From JAUVAV01 sp965371665 (GTDB lineage Bacteria; Oederibacteriota; JAAXVQ01; JAUVAV01), in contig CBDUZI010000031.1 in the NCBI GenBank assembly GCA_965371665.1, positions 1 to 28,779 of the forward strand: a DNA stretch of 28,779 nt, written 5' to 3'. The translations under genes and the position numbers were made by a program. The notes beneath the pieces are model-generated. The model had not been told where the DNA came from, ran no database searches, and saw nothing but the letters and a program-made list of their open reading frames with translations. Below are positions 14,393 to 23,333 of this stretch, in pieces. Every line of letters starts with the position of its first letter. The stretch's first letter is position 1.

Positions 14393-14926
14393 ATGCCGGC
14401 TGACCCAAAACATGCGCTATCCCCGGACGGCGAAAAAAAACTCCCGGAACGCCCGGTGGTCATTCTCTTAAACCAACTGATCCGGAGCAGCCGTTTCTGG
14501 ATAGGATTCAGCGCCGTGCTGGCGGGATTAATTATCGTTTGCTGGGGTCCGGAGGTCTTTACCATAACCTATAATATTCACGCCAATGATGTGGAAGGAG
14601 AATTAAAAGAGCGATTTGAATTAATGATCCGGAAAGCCCTGCCGGAAAAGTTGGAATGGGGACGAGAGGTGTTGCGAAAACGCCTGCCGAGCCGATTTCC
14701 GGAAGAATTGTCTCTAGCTACCCAAAATAAAGGTGCCGAGGCCAAATACGATAATCCGGAGCGGACCTGCGCGCATTATCAGATATTTATAGCCTACCAT
14801 TTTCTCGATGGGGCAGAGCAGGACTATATCTGGAATCCGGTGACTTTTTATTTTGAATTACACCTCGGACAATGGGAATTAGTCGGCGACCAGTGGGTGA
14901 CGGAGTGGGACGTGGATTTTGAGTAG
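14393..14926 (+). CDS. Single-pass membrane protein, function unknown
   Basis: 177 aa. A cytoplasmic tail of about 35 residues, rich in Lys/Glu/Pro, precedes one membrane helix (about 36-52, FWIGFSAVLAGLIIVCW). A soluble, mostly acidic domain follows, likely periplasmic, ending WVTEWDVDFE. Several Trp and aromatic residues (DYIWNPVTFYFELHLGQWEL) suggest a beta-rich C-terminal half. SD AGGAGG (14381-14386) lies 6 bp before ATG, and the gene is 21 bp after the GT9 stop, so it is the last gene of the glycan operon. I do not recognise a family. A role in glycan export or assembly is a guess from position only. Confidence 0.8.
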   Translation: MPADPKHALSPDGEKKLPERPVVILLNQLIRSSRFWIGFSAVLAGLIIVCWGPEVFTITYNIHANDVEGELKERFELMIRKALPEKLEWGREVLRKRLPSRFPEELSLATQNKGAEAKYDNPERTCAHYQIFIAYHFLDGAEQDYIWNPVTFYFELHLGQWELVGDQWVTEWDVDFE

Positions 14927-14948
14927 GAAGGGGGAACCCGAAAGCCGC

Positions 14949-14977
14949 TTGACAGGGAAGGATTAATTTGTTAAAAG
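14949..14977 (+). promoter_or_regulatory. Promoter of the pfl operon
   Basis: Consensus -35 TTGACA (14949-14954), 17-bp spacer, -10 TAAAAG (14972-14977; 4 of 6). The predicted start near 14984 is just before the riboswitch aptamer, which is the expected arrangement. Confidence 0.6.
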
Positions 14978-14987
14978 CATACCAAGA

Positions 14988-15071
14988 TTACGGCTGTGTG
15001 ACTGGCGCAGGTGGAAAACCACTAGGGAGCGCAGCCGGTAGGAAACGCCATGTAGCCGAACGCCTGGGTTG
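14988..15071 (+). promoter_or_regulatory. ZTP/ZMP riboswitch (pfl motif)
   Basis: Conserved aptamer blocks are present in order: GTGTGACTGGCGCAG (14996-15010), the hairpin GGTGGAAAACCACT, AGGGAGCGC, and after a variable loop GCCGAACGCCTGGG (15055-15068). P1 forms between CGGCTGTG (14991-14998) and CGCAGCCG (15030-15037), 8 bp with one G-U. These are the hallmarks of the ZTP-sensing pfl RNA, which reports low 10-formyl-tetrahydrofolate. Downstream, CCGC (15073-15076) can pair with GCGG (15088-15091), covering the first bases of the SD GGAGG (15090-15094). Control of translation initiation is therefore plausible. No T-run terminator is seen before the start codon. Confidence 0.9.
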
Positions 15072-15103
15072 CCCGCGGAAATTTTGAGCGGAGGTCAGGT
15101 GCT

Positions 15104-17332
15104 ATGGCTAAAAAAAGCGAGGCTTTAAAGCTCGGACGCTGGTCGGTTAAAATTGATGTGCAGGATTTTCTCTACCGTAATTTCACACCCTATGAAGGCG
15201 GGCCGGAATTCCTGGCTCGTCCTACCCGCCGAACCCTGGCTCTCTGGAAGAAAGTAAATAAGCTGATGGCGGAAGAACGCCGCCGGGGAGGCGTGCTGGA
15301 TATTGATGTGAATATTCCCGGTGGAATTTTGTCGCATAAACCGGGATACATTGATAAGCCGAAGGAACTCATAGTTGGTTTGCAAACTGATCGTCCCTTA
15401 AAACGGGCAGTCAAGCCCGTCGGCGGGGTCAGGTTGGTCCAACAGGCCTGCCAGGCATACGGCTATAAACTCAACCCTCAAATCACCGAAATTTATACCC
15501 GCTACCGGAAATCACATAATGACGCGGTCTTTTCCATTTATACCGAGGAAATGAAGAAATTGCGCCGGCTGGGCATTATTACGGGTTTGCCGGATAACTA
15601 CGCCCGGGGGCGCATTATCGGAGATTACCGGAGAGTGCCGCTTTACGGACTAAAATTTCTTGTAAGCGGGAAAGAAGCCGATCTGGCCAAACTTGACGGC
15701 GCCATGGAGACCAAGGATATTCGATTGCGGGAAGAGGTAGCCATCCAAATCCAGGCTTTAAACGAAATTATTGCCATGGGCCGGCAATACGGCTTTGACC
15801 TTAGCCGGCCGGCGCGCAGCGCGCGCGAGGCGGTCCAGTGGCTCTACCTGGCGTATCTGGCCGCGGCCAAGGAATCCGACGGGGCGGCCATGTCCATCGG
15901 CGGCATCTCGGCCTTTTTGGATATCTATTTTGAACGTGATCTGAAAGCCGGATTATTAACCGAGGAACAGAGCCAGGAGCTGATTGATGATCTGGTTATC
16001 AAGCTGCGAATGATCCGGCAGCTGCGGCCTCCGGAGTACGAGGAGATTTTTGCCGGGGATCCGATATGGGTTACGCTGGTACTGGGCGGAATGGCCGACG
16101 ACGGCCGCACTAAAGTTACGAAAACCGATTATCGCTTTCTACAGACATTGAACAATCTGGGGCCGGCGCCGGAACCCAATCTGACTGTTTTGTATTCTCC
16201 CCGCCTGCCGGAGACATGGAAAACCTTTGCCTCCGAGATGGCGGTTAAAACCAGCGCTCTGCAGTTTGAAAATGACGATCTGATGCGGCCGGTCGCCGGG
16301 GATGATTACGGAATATCCTGCTGCGTTTCGCTGTTAAAGGCCGGGAGCCAGATGCAGTATTTTGGGGCACGCTGCAATCTGGCCAAGGCGCTGCTGCTGG
16401 CTCTCAACCAGGGACGGGATGAAATTCGCGGTGAAACTGTGGTTCCGGGCGTGCTGCCGATCAAAGGCCGGTATCTCGACTATGATAGAGTGCAGGGAAA
16501 TTTTGTTTATGTTTTATCCTGGTTGGCGCAGCAGTACGTGAAAATCATGAATGTCATTCACTGGACCCATGATAAATATTACTATGAAGGCGCTCAAATG
16601 GGAATGCTGGATACCCACCTGGACCGGCTTATGGCCTTTGGCATAGCCGGGTTCTCAGTAGTTGTGGATTCGCTCTGCGCCATTCGCTATGCCAAGGTAG
16701 AGGTTATCCGGGATAAGCGCGGGCTTAGCCGGGAGTTCAGAATCAGGGGGGAGTATCCGGCTTTTGGAAACGACGACGAGCGCGCCGATAACCGGGCCCG
16801 GGATTTGGTCATTACTTTTATCACGGAATTACGCAGGCATTATATATACCGCCGGGCCGATCCCACGCTCTCGATTCTGACAATTACCAGCAATGTGGCG
16901 TACGGTAAAAAAACCGGGGCTACCCCGGACGGCCGCCAGGCCGGAGAACCCTTCGCTCCGGGCGCCAATCCCATGTATGGCCGGGAGCGAAACGGGGTGT
17001 TAGCGAGTCTGAATTCCATGGCCAAGCTGCCTTATTATGCGGCCCGGGACGGTATTTCCAATACTTTTTCTATTGTGCCCCAAGCCCTGGGCCGGGATCT
17101 TCCCAGCCGCAGTTCCAATTTGAACAGTATTTTAGACGGCTATTTCACTAAAGGCGGACATCACATAAATATCAATGTGCTTAACCGTGATTTGCTGAAA
17201 GACGCTATGCGCCATCCGGAAAAATATCCTCAGCTTACGATCCGGGTTTCGGGTTATGCGGTTCATTTCACCAGGCTTTCACGGGAGCACCAGGAGGAAA
17301 TACTTCGCCGTACATTTCATGAAGTGATATGA
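15104..17332 (+). CDS. pflB: Pyruvate formate-lyase (formate C-acetyltransferase)
   Basis: Glycyl-radical enzyme converting pyruvate and CoA to acetyl-CoA and formate under anoxic conditions. At 742 aa it is close to the usual 750-760. The adjacent active-site cysteines are Cys406-Cys407 in GISCCVS, which separates true PFL from other glycyl-radical enzymes. The radical site is Gly717 in RVSGYAVHF near the C-terminus. The N-terminal FTPYEGGPEFLARPT and DIDVNIPGGILSHKPGYID blocks are typical PFL. SD GGAGG lies 9 bp before the ATG. The gene is preceded by a ZTP riboswitch and overlaps pflA by ATGA. Formate produced here can be loaded onto tetrahydrofolate, which explains control by a folate-deficiency signal. 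Confidence 0.97.
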   Translation: MAKKSEALKLGRWSVKIDVQDFLYRNFTPYEGGPEFLARPTRRTLALWKKVNKLMAEERRRGGVLDIDVNIPGGILSHKPGYIDKPKELIVGLQTDRPLKRAVKPVGGVRLVQQACQAYGYKLNPQITEIYTRYRKSHNDAVFSIYTEEMKKLRRLGIITGLPDNYARGRIIGDYRRVPLYGLKFLVSGKEADLAKLDGAMETKDIRLREEVAIQIQALNEIIAMGRQYGFDLSRPARSAREAVQWLYLAYLAAAKESDGAAMSIGGISAFLDIYFERDLKAGLLTEEQSQELIDDLVIKLRMIRQLRPPEYEEIFAGDPIWVTLVLGGMADDGRTKVTKTDYRFLQTLNNLGPAPEPNLTVLYSPRLPETWKTFASEMAVKTSALQFENDDLMRPVAGDDYGISCCVSLLKAGSQMQYFGARCNLAKALLLALNQGRDEIRGETVVPGVLPIKGRYLDYDRVQGNFVYVLSWLAQQYVKIMNVIHWTHDKYYYEGAQMGMLDTHLDRLMAFGIAGFSVVVDSLCAIRYAKVEVIRDKRGLSREFRIRGEYPAFGNDDERADNRARDLVITFITELRRHYIYRRADPTLSILTITSNVAYGKKTGATPDGRQAGEPFAPGANPMYGRERNGVLASLNSMAKLPYYAARDGISNTFSIVPQALGRDLPSRSSNLNSILDGYFTKGGHHININVLNRDLLKDAMRHPEKYPQLTIRVSGYAVHFTRLSREHQEEILRRTFHEVI

Positions 17333-18075
17333 TTATGAAAGAAATCATCGGACGTGTTCATTCGGTAGAAACCCTGGGAACCCGGGACGGACCAGGACTG
17401 CGATGCGTTTTTTTTCTGGCCGGGTGTAATTTTCGCTGTAGCTTTTGCCAGAATCCGGATACCTGGACCCAAAGGGGATCGGAGCGCATGAACCTGAACG
17501 AGGCGCGGGAACGCCTGGAAACACTGCTGCCTTATCTGCGCCAGGGAGGCGGGGGAGTTACAGTTTCCGGGGGAGAACCTTCCCAACAGCCTGATTTTGT
17601 TCAAGCCTTATTCAAAACCGCCCACGAATTGGGCCTTAACACGGCGCTGGACACCAACGGTGCTTGCGCGCCGGCCAGGCGGCATGATCTGCTATCAGTA
17701 ACTGATATAGTGCTGATGGATATTAAGGCCATGGATGAGAAACTGCATTTGAAAGTGACCGGCCGGCGCCTGGCTCCGGTCCTGGTTTTTGGACGTCTGG
17801 CAGCCGCGGTTCCCGGCCGGCTGACAATACGCCGGGTTTTATTGCCGGGCATTAATGACTCGGCCCGGGAACTGGAAAGCCTGGCGGAATACGCGCTGGA
17901 ATTACCGAACCAGCCGGAGATAGAGCTTATAGCCTATCACCGGCTGGGAGTGCATAAATGGAAAGAGTTGGGCATGCGATATTCCCTGGCTAAACTGGCT
18001 CCGCCCAAACCGGCCCAGTGGCGCCGGGCGGCCGAGCGGCTGCGGAAGAGAGGCTTGGTGGTTCATCAGGGATGA
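17329..18075 (+). CDS. pflA: Pyruvate formate-lyase activating enzyme (radical SAM)
   Basis: Installs the glycyl radical on PFL with S-adenosylmethionine and a [4Fe-4S] cluster. The cluster motif CNFRCSFC has Cys33, Cys37 and Cys40. The N-terminal GRVHSVETLGTRDGPGLR is the PflA signature, followed by VTVSGGEP (SAM-binding GGE), DTNGAC and VLLPGIND. The 248 aa match PflA length. Start ATG 17329 overlaps the pflB stop (ATGA); ATG 17335 is an alternative two codons later. The pair is translationally coupled and lies in one riboswitch-controlled operon. Confidence 0.96.
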   Translation: MIMKEIIGRVHSVETLGTRDGPGLRCVFFLAGCNFRCSFCQNPDTWTQRGSERMNLNEARERLETLLPYLRQGGGGVTVSGGEPSQQPDFVQALFKTAHELGLNTALDTNGACAPARRHDLLSVTDIVLMDIKAMDEKLHLKVTGRRLAPVLVFGRLAAAVPGRLTIRRVLLPGINDSARELESLAEYALELPNQPEIELIAYHRLGVHKWKELGMRYSLAKLAPPKPAQWRRAAERLRKRGLVVHQG

Positions 18076-18131
18076 GGTTGTATTAATTTTAACTTATAAT
18101 TCCCCATAGATTGCTACGGGGTTACCTTGGT

Positions 18132-18168
18132 GATTTCCCCCTTTGAAAAAGGGGGATGAAGGGGGATT
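18132..18168. repeat. Dispersed C-run/G-run repeat
   Basis: GATTTCCCCCTTTGAAAAAG with GGGGATGAAGGGGGATTT: the common AAATCCCCC/GGGGGATTT intergenic hairpin. A relative in opposite orientation lies at 21-53. Confidence 0.7.
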
Positions 18169-18194
18169 TTACAAATAATAAATCAGGTTAGATG

Positions 18195-18227
18195 CCCTGG
18201 GGCTTGTCCCAGGGTAATTCATTTTTT
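18195..18227 (+). terminator. Possible terminator of the pfl operon
   Basis: Stem CCCTGGG (18195-18201) / CCCAGGG (18208-18214) with a 6-base loop, then TAATTCA and six T residues (18222-18227). The 7-base gap between stem and T-run makes it a weak candidate. Confidence 0.4.
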
Positions 18228-18232
18228 ATAAT

Positions 18233-18254
18233 AAAAAAGCCTCTTAACGAGGCT
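18233..18254 (-). terminator. Terminator-like hairpin on the minus strand
   Basis: AGCCTC (18238-18243) pairs with GAGGCT (18249-18254). On the minus strand it is followed by six T residues (complement of 18233-18238). No minus-strand gene precedes it closely, so it may be a repeat, or may end antisense transcription into pflA. Confidence 0.35.
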
Positions 18255-18404
18255 CTAAATAATCCGATAATTCCTATCTGCTTGTCAACTTATTCCGGAA
18301 AGATCACCCCCTATCTTATCAATTTAATTTGAAAACCTACAAATAGCAGGTATATATCTCTATATTACTATTGACTAAATTTATATATTATTATAAACTT
18401 ATAT

Positions 18405-18432
18405 TAAGTCATAAAATAACAACTAAGTCATA
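18405..18432 (+). promoter_or_regulatory. Direct repeat TAAGTCATA before the ATPase gene
   Basis: Two identical 9-mers TAAGTCATA at 18405-18413 and 18424-18432, spaced 19 bp start to start (about two helical turns), between the AT-rich promoter region and the SD AGGGG (18434-18438). They could be an operator. This is inference only. Confidence 0.3.
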
Positions 18433-18444
18433 CAGGGGCTAAAT

Positions 18445-19674
18445 ATGTCAAATTTACAGTTCATAAATCCATTTAAACCAGGCGCCGGTCATATGCCTCC
18501 TTATTTGGCCGGCCGCGATAAGGAAAGAGAAGAATTTCTTGAGCTTCTGAAACAGCGTAGCATCCTTGAAAATATGGTGCTTACCGGGCTAAGAGGCGTA
18601 GGAAAAACAGTTCTTTTAGACAAATTCAAACCTTTGGCTATTAAAGAAAAATGGTTATGGGTTGGTACAGATCTTTCTGAGTCGGCAAGTGTCAACGAAG
18701 AAACAATTGCCATGCGCTTACTTACGGATATTTCTGTAATAACATCGGATATTACTATAAAGGAAGAAGAAAAAAAACATATAGGTTTTAAAGCGGGCAA
18801 GAGTTTTATTGATCATAAACTTAACTACAATACCTTGCTGGAAATTTTTCGCTCAATTCCAGGCCTGATGTCGGATAAATTGAAAGGGATTCTGGAATTC
18901 ATCTGGGATAGGCTGGCCGATTATAATATATCGGGTATAATCTTTGCGTATGATGAAGCCCAGACTATGGCTGACCATGCCGGGAAAGAACAGTATCCTC
19001 TATCTCTCTTACTGGATGTATTCCAATCGATACAAAAAAAGGATATACCTTTTATGCTTGTTTTGACAGGCTTACCGACACTTTTCCCTAAATTGGTTGA
19101 AGCCCGGACATTTGCCGAGAGGATGTTTAAGGTTGTGTTTCTTGAGAAATTAAATAGAAACGAGAGCAGAGATGCTATTCTAAAACCTATTAAAGATACC
19201 AGCTGTCCAATGAAATTCAGTGAGGACTCTATCGAACTTATAATTAACGAGTCGGACGGATATCCATATTTCATTCAATTTGTCTGTAAAGAAGTATATG
19301 ATGTTTTTATTCAGAAGCTTACGGAAGGCAAGGATGCAATTGTTCCTATTGAAGAAATAACCAGGAAGCTGGACAAGGATTTTTTTGCCGGGCGATGGGC
19401 GAGGGCAACGGATAGGCAAAGGGAATTATTAGCTGTAATTGCGCGGTTAAGTAATTGCCACGATGAATTTACAGTACAGGAAGTAGTGGAAGAATCAAGA
19501 AAATGCTTGAAGAATTCCTTTGGCAGCAGTCATGTGAATCAAATGTTATCTTCGCTAATTAATGCCGGGCTTATTTATAAAAACCGGCATGGTAAGTATT
19601 CATTCGCAGTGCCTTTACTAGGCAAATTTATTATAAGGCAAGATGTGGATAACATATCGAAATTGAGCGGGTAA
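18445..19674 (+). CDS. AAA+ ATPase, Orc1/Cdc6-like (AAA_16), orphan
   Basis: 409 aa cytoplasmic protein. Walker A GLRGVGKT (48-55) and Walker B IIFAYDEA (165-172) with Asp170/Glu171 are intact; a sensor-1-like LTGLPTL (208-214) follows. The N-terminal INPFKPGAG..PPYLAGRDKE is typical of a widespread bacterial AAA_16 group of unknown role. The C-terminal region (about 320-409: RQRELLAVIA ... GSSHVNQMLSSLINAGLIYK) looks like a winged helix. SD AGGGG lies 6 bp before ATG 18445. Composition is more AT-rich than pfl and RND, which suggests separate origin. It has no partner gene and lies convergent to the RND gene with a 24-bp gap. Role unknown; it could be a stand-alone regulator or a mobile-element-derived gene. 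Confidence 0.85.
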   Translation: MSNLQFINPFKPGAGHMPPYLAGRDKEREEFLELLKQRSILENMVLTGLRGVGKTVLLDKFKPLAIKEKWLWVGTDLSESASVNEETIAMRLLTDISVITSDITIKEEEKKHIGFKAGKSFIDHKLNYNTLLEIFRSIPGLMSDKLKGILEFIWDRLADYNISGIIFAYDEAQTMADHAGKEQYPLSLLLDVFQSIQKKDIPFMLVLTGLPTLFPKLVEARTFAERMFKVVFLEKLNRNESRDAILKPIKDTSCPMKFSEDSIELIINESDGYPYFIQFVCKEVYDVFIQKLTEGKDAIVPIEEITRKLDKDFFAGRWARATDRQRELLAVIARLSNCHDEFTVQEVVEESRKCLKNSFGSSHVNQMLSSLINAGLIYKNRHGKYSFAVPLLGKFIIRQDVDNISKLSG

Positions 19675-19692
19675 ATAAGAACTGAAAGGCCA

Positions 19693-19714
19693 GCGCGATT
19701 ACGCGCATTCTTTT
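19693..19714. terminator. Hairpin between convergent ATPase and RND genes
   Basis: GCGCG (19693-19697) / CGCGC (19702-19706) with a 4-base loop, followed on the plus strand by ATTCTTTT. It overlaps the last codons of the minus-strand RND gene. A short, weak plus-strand terminator candidate for the ATPase gene. Confidence 0.4.
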
Positions 19715-22700
19715 GGAGTATGCTTGTGAAACCAATCCTGCAGCCTATGCTGCAAATCCCGGGTAAATCCGTATAAACACGGAATCAGCACCAGGGTGAT
19801 GATGGTTCCGAATATAAGCCCCCAGCCCATAACCAGCATCATTTCCGAGAGCATGGAATCATAACCGGCCCAGCCATAGGCGGTGGGAAACAAGGCGGCA
19901 ATGGTGCTCAGTGTGGTCAGCAGCACAGCCTGCAGCCTGGTTTTGGCAATCTCAGCGATCTGGGTGTTAGACATATCCTTGTGTCCGGACCGGTCATATT
20001 CCCTGTCCAGCTTGGTCAACATAACAATGGAGTCATTGATGACCACACCCATCATGCCCAGTCCTCCGATCATTGAGAAAAACCCATATGCGCTCATGCC
20101 ATGTCCCAGCAGGCACCAGATAATACCCACCACGCCAAAAGGGATGGTCGCCATGATGAGAAAAGGTTTATAGGGCGAACTAAAGAGCAAGGCCAATACC
20201 GCATAAATCAGGGTCAGGGCAAGGAGCACAGCAAAAAGCATATCTTGCTGTGTTTTGCGCGAGTCAAATATTTCTCCGGTAAAAGCAACACTGGTGGTGG
20301 GATATTTATTCTGAAGTTCCGGAAACACTTTGGTTTCCAATTCTTCAGCCACTTCCAACGGTGTCGTTTTCGTCCCTGGTTGCATATCCGCAAAAACCAT
20401 CAGGGTTCGGATATAATCCTGCCGCTCAATATTGGCCGGGGTTTCTTCACGGGAAACCCTAACCACATCTTTTAACGGAACCAGGTAATCGCCGCTATTT
20501 TCCACCGGGACATCCAGAACATCATCGATCTTTCTTTTTAAGTGTTCCGGTATGGTAAGCCGGACATAGAGTTCTTCATTATCTCCCTTGATTTCATACA
20601 GCAGGGATCCTTCCACCGCCGAACGCAGGGTTGATTTGATGCTGGACGCGCTTATGCCCAGTCGTTTGATTTTATCCATGTCGAGCTCAAGCTTGTACTC
20701 CGGATTAGTGATCGGTTTGTCAATTTCAACCTTATCCAGCGCAGGATGATTGGCTATTTGCCCGGCCAGAGCTTCGGCAAAAGCAGCCCGGTTCTGATCA
20801 TTGTTGTCCTTAATCAGGATCTGTATGGGAGAGTCGGCCCCCCCGCCCCAATGACTTTTTGTGAATTCTATGGTTTCGAAATCATTTTTAAACGGCGCCA
20901 ACTTTTTTCCCCAGGTTTTGATCAGTTGGGTCAGTGATTGCTTGCGTTCTGTGCGCGGCACAATCTGAATTCTGATCCGGAATTTGTTTTCCTCCACCGC
21001 GCGTCCCCGGCGGCTGCGGGAGATATCAGTCCTAAAGCCTATCATTTCCCGGCCAATGTATTCCGACAACATGTCCTCAACCGGTTCGAGCATCCTGGCT
21101 GTCTGTTTGGCCACTGTGCCGCGGGGAGCTTCACCCCTTAGGGTGATCTGATCCGATTCGGTCCGCGGAAACATAGTGAACTTCATGGTCTTAGCCGCGA
21201 GTACAAAAGATCCGGCTAGAATGAACAGCGCCGCTAAAAAAACCCAGTATTTTACTTTGAGGGCTTTTTCGAGCAATCGCCCATACCCTTTTTCATAGGC
21301 CAGAAACCAGTGACGGACACGCTCTTCGGTTTGCGGCTTGGCATTGAGGCCGGCTGGTTTACTCTGTTTTGACTTAGGTGTGGATCTGCCCATAAAAATC
21401 TTTGGCATACGCAGGCTCATATGGCTGGGAAGAATGAGCACGGATTCAAATAAAGAAGCGGCTAACATCAGAAAGATCACCGGCGGCAGAAAGCTGATCA
21501 TCACACCGTGCCAACCGCCAAGATTCATAAACAGCGGAGTAAAGGAAAGGCAGGTGGTAATAATAGCTGCCGTGATCGGTAAAAGTACGTACGAGGTCCC
21601 TTTGATCGCGGCGGTATTAAATTCCATACCCTCGGAACGGTACCGGGATATATTCTCCGCCACAATGATGGCATCATCCACAATCATACCCATGACAATG
21701 ATAATAGCGCCGAGCGTAATGTTATTGACCGTGTACCCAAGCATGTTTATACCGACCAGGGTGAAGGCAAAGGTAAACGGAATACCCATGGCCACCCAAA
21801 AGGCGGTGTGGAAATTCAGGAATACCAGCAGTACCACCAAAACCAGAAGCAGTCCAATCGTACCGTTGTACAGGATGATATTCAGTCGATTCCGGAGCAC
21901 CCGGGATTCATCATCCAAGAGCGCAATTTCATAATCCGTTCCTTGGAACGTATTTTTGCTGAACTTCTTTACCAGCGCCTTCACGGCGTCAACGGATTTC
22001 AGAATATCGGAATCCGCGGTTTTCACAGCATTGAGAAAAATACCTTCCCGGCCGTTTATTTTCTGGATAAACTTTGTCTTGGCAAAGTTTTCGGTTACGG
22101 TCGCAATGTCTTTCACGCGTATTTTTTGTCCCGCAAAGCCACCCTCAATAATTACTTTTTGTAGCTCAGCCACGGTATCCAATTCGGAATCCAGAGTTAC
22201 TTTGGATTCGAATTTATCTTCCAGACTACCTGCCGGTTGGCGCGCATTCAAGGCTTTTATCTCGGTGGCGATGGTATTTAAGGAGATGTTATACTCTTTC
22301 AGTTTTTCGGGATCCGCCTCGATTCGTATTTCCGGATTCTGATAAGCCCGGCGGTTTACTTCGCTGATGTTTTTCAGGTTGAGCAGCTGATTTTCCAGGG
22401 CCAGAGCGTACGCATGAAGTTTTCTTCGCTTTTCCGGGGTCAAGAGGCGGGCACTATTGTCGAAGAGTCCTATGTCAATAATGGCTTTTTTAGAAGATTT
22501 GAATTCCCGGACGCGGGGATCTTCCGTTACTTCATCAGGCAGTTTGGCGTCATAGACCGCGGTTTTAATCTCGTTCACTATTTTATCCCGGTCCGGTCGT
22601 CGCAGTTCCAGTTCCACACTAAGGCTGGAGGATCCGGCCCCGGAATTGCTGGTGACCTGGTAAATCCCATCCAGACCCTTTAGCTTATCCTCGATTTCCT

Positions 22701-22899
22701 TGGTGACAAAGTGTTCCACCTGTTCTGCCGAAGCACCGGGATACGAACATGATATTCTGACCATGTCCCGGGTGACATTGGGGAGTTCTTCCTTGTTGGT
22801 CGCAAACCAGAAATAGACACCGGCCGTCATAATACCAATGAACATCATATTCGCCAGCATGTGACGTTTAGCAAAAAAAGCAATAAATTTATCCCACAT
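19699..22899 (-). CDS. RND family efflux transporter permease subunit
   Basis: Inner-membrane proton-driven exporter of the AcrB/MexB/hydrophobe-amphiphile type, 1066 aa from ATG 22899 (a TTG 12 bp upstream is possible; ATG gives the usual MWDKFIAFFAKRHMLANMM start). It shows a first membrane helix, a large periplasmic porter domain starting ELPNVTRDMVRISCSYPGAS, and the TM4 proton-relay motif GMIVDDAIIVAENI with the Asp pair near 408-409. A second membrane half follows, starting KVKYWVFLAALFI and including GVVINDSIVMLTKL. Family partners (membrane fusion protein, TolC) are not adjacent: the upstream side is noncoding and the gene appears single. A possible -10 (TATAGT on the minus strand, 22946-22951) lies upstream. 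The substrate is unknown. Confidence 0.93.
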   Translation of the reverse strand: MWDKFIAFFAKRHMLANMMFIGIMTAGVYFWFATNKEELPNVTRDMVRISCSYPGASAEQVEHFVTKEIEDKLKGLDGIYQVTSNSGAGSSSLSVELELRRPDRDKIVNEIKTAVYDAKLPDEVTEDPRVREFKSSKKAIIDIGLFDNSARLLTPEKRRKLHAYALALENQLLNLKNISEVNRRAYQNPEIRIEADPEKLKEYNISLNTIATEIKALNARQPAGSLEDKFESKVTLDSELDTVAELQKVIIEGGFAGQKIRVKDIATVTENFAKTKFIQKINGREGIFLNAVKTADSDILKSVDAVKALVKKFSKNTFQGTDYEIALLDDESRVLRNRLNIILYNGTIGLLLVLVVLLVFLNFHTAFWVAMGIPFTFAFTLVGINMLGYTVNNITLGAIIIVMGMIVDDAIIVAENISRYRSEGMEFNTAAIKGTSYVLLPITAAIITTCLSFTPLFMNLGGWHGVMISFLPPVIFLMLAASLFESVLILPSHMSLRMPKIFMGRSTPKSKQSKPAGLNAKPQTEERVRHWFLAYEKGYGRLLEKALKVKYWVFLAALFILAGSFVLAAKTMKFTMFPRTESDQITLRGEAPRGTVAKQTARMLEPVEDMLSEYIGREMIGFRTDISRSRRGRAVEENKFRIRIQIVPRTERKQSLTQLIKTWGKKLAPFKNDFETIEFTKSHWGGGADSPIQILIKDNNDQNRAAFAEALAGQIANHPALDKVEIDKPITNPEYKLELDMDKIKRLGISASSIKSTLRSAVEGSLLYEIKGDNEELYVRLTIPEHLKRKIDDVLDVPVENSGDYLVPLKDVVRVSREETPANIERQDYIRTLMVFADMQPGTKTTPLEVAEELETKVFPELQNKYPTTSVAFTGEIFDSRKTQQDMLFAVLLALTLIYAVLALLFSSPYKPFLIMATIPFGVVGIIWCLLGHGMSAYGFFSMIGGLGMMGVVINDSIVMLTKLDREYDRSGHKDMSNTQIAEIAKTRLQAVLLTTLSTIAALFPTAYGWAGYDSMLSEMMLVMGWGLIFGTIITLVLIPCLYGFTRDLQHRLQDWFHKHTPKECA

Positions 22900-23020
22900 A
22901 TATGTTACCAACTTTTTTTTAGGTTATACTTCGGATTCCGATTCTACTATACTTGGTATTTTTAATAAATTTAATTTTATAACTATTTGGCAGCCCTGCG
23001 GCTGGTGTAGTGAAACCTCT

Positions 23021-23090
23021 CGCGGGAAATTGCATGAAGATTTTTTATTCAGGAGTTGGGGCCCGAACCCTAACTCCTAAATAGAAATAT
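23021..23090. repeat. AGGAGTT dispersed repeat, copy 1
   Basis: CGGGAAATTGCATG (23022-23035) and TTTTTTATTCAGGAGTTGG (23041-23059) match a block at 26612-26650. Here it continues into an inverted arm, CCCTAACTCCTAAATAGAAA (23068-23087), making a palindrome around GGGGCCCGAA. The second locus has the CCTAAATAGAAA arm on the other side (26558-26569). Confidence 0.6.
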
Positions 23091-23220
23091 TACAACACGA
23101 CAATATCCAAGAAATATAATATTTTTCTAAAAGAAAGGTCTTCACCCCAAGGGTGAAAAATTAGTCAGAATAGAAGTATTCTTGCCTAAAATCCAAAATA
23201 TCTGTTTTTAGGGTTTTGTT

Positions 23221-23247
23221 GTCCACCCCAACGGGGTGGACTTTTTT
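23221..23247 (+). terminator. Strong rho-independent terminator without a clear upstream gene
   Basis: A perfect 9-bp stem GTCCACCCC (23221-23229) / GGGGTGGAC (23233-23241), loop AAC, then six T residues. The nearest upstream plus-strand gene ends at 19674, so it either isolates the promoter at 23334 or ends a small transcript starting within 22912-23220. Confidence 0.8.
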
Positions 23248-23333
23248 AAAATCATCAATAAATAAAAAAGGACATTTCTATTTTGCCAGAAAAGGACATT
23301 ATCATTTTGCTGCGACAGGCCCGAAGCTTGCTG

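Larger units (their letters stand above)
18076..18444. other. Intergenic region between pflA and the AAA ATPase gene
   Basis: 369 bp. It holds a hairpin CCCCATAG/CTACGGGG (18103-18122), a dispersed G-run repeat (18132-18168), a possible pflA terminator (18195-18227), a minus-oriented terminator-like palindrome (18233-18254), then a very AT-rich stretch with a weak promoter candidate (TTGACT 18371-18376, TATAAA 18392-18397, spacer only 15) and a direct repeat before the ATPase start. No gene seen. Confidence 0.6.

Noticed and set aside
19699..22911. Plus-strand frames opposite the RND transporter
   Set aside because: Shadow frames of the transporter with no SD or family motifs; the minus-strand product is a complete RND protein.
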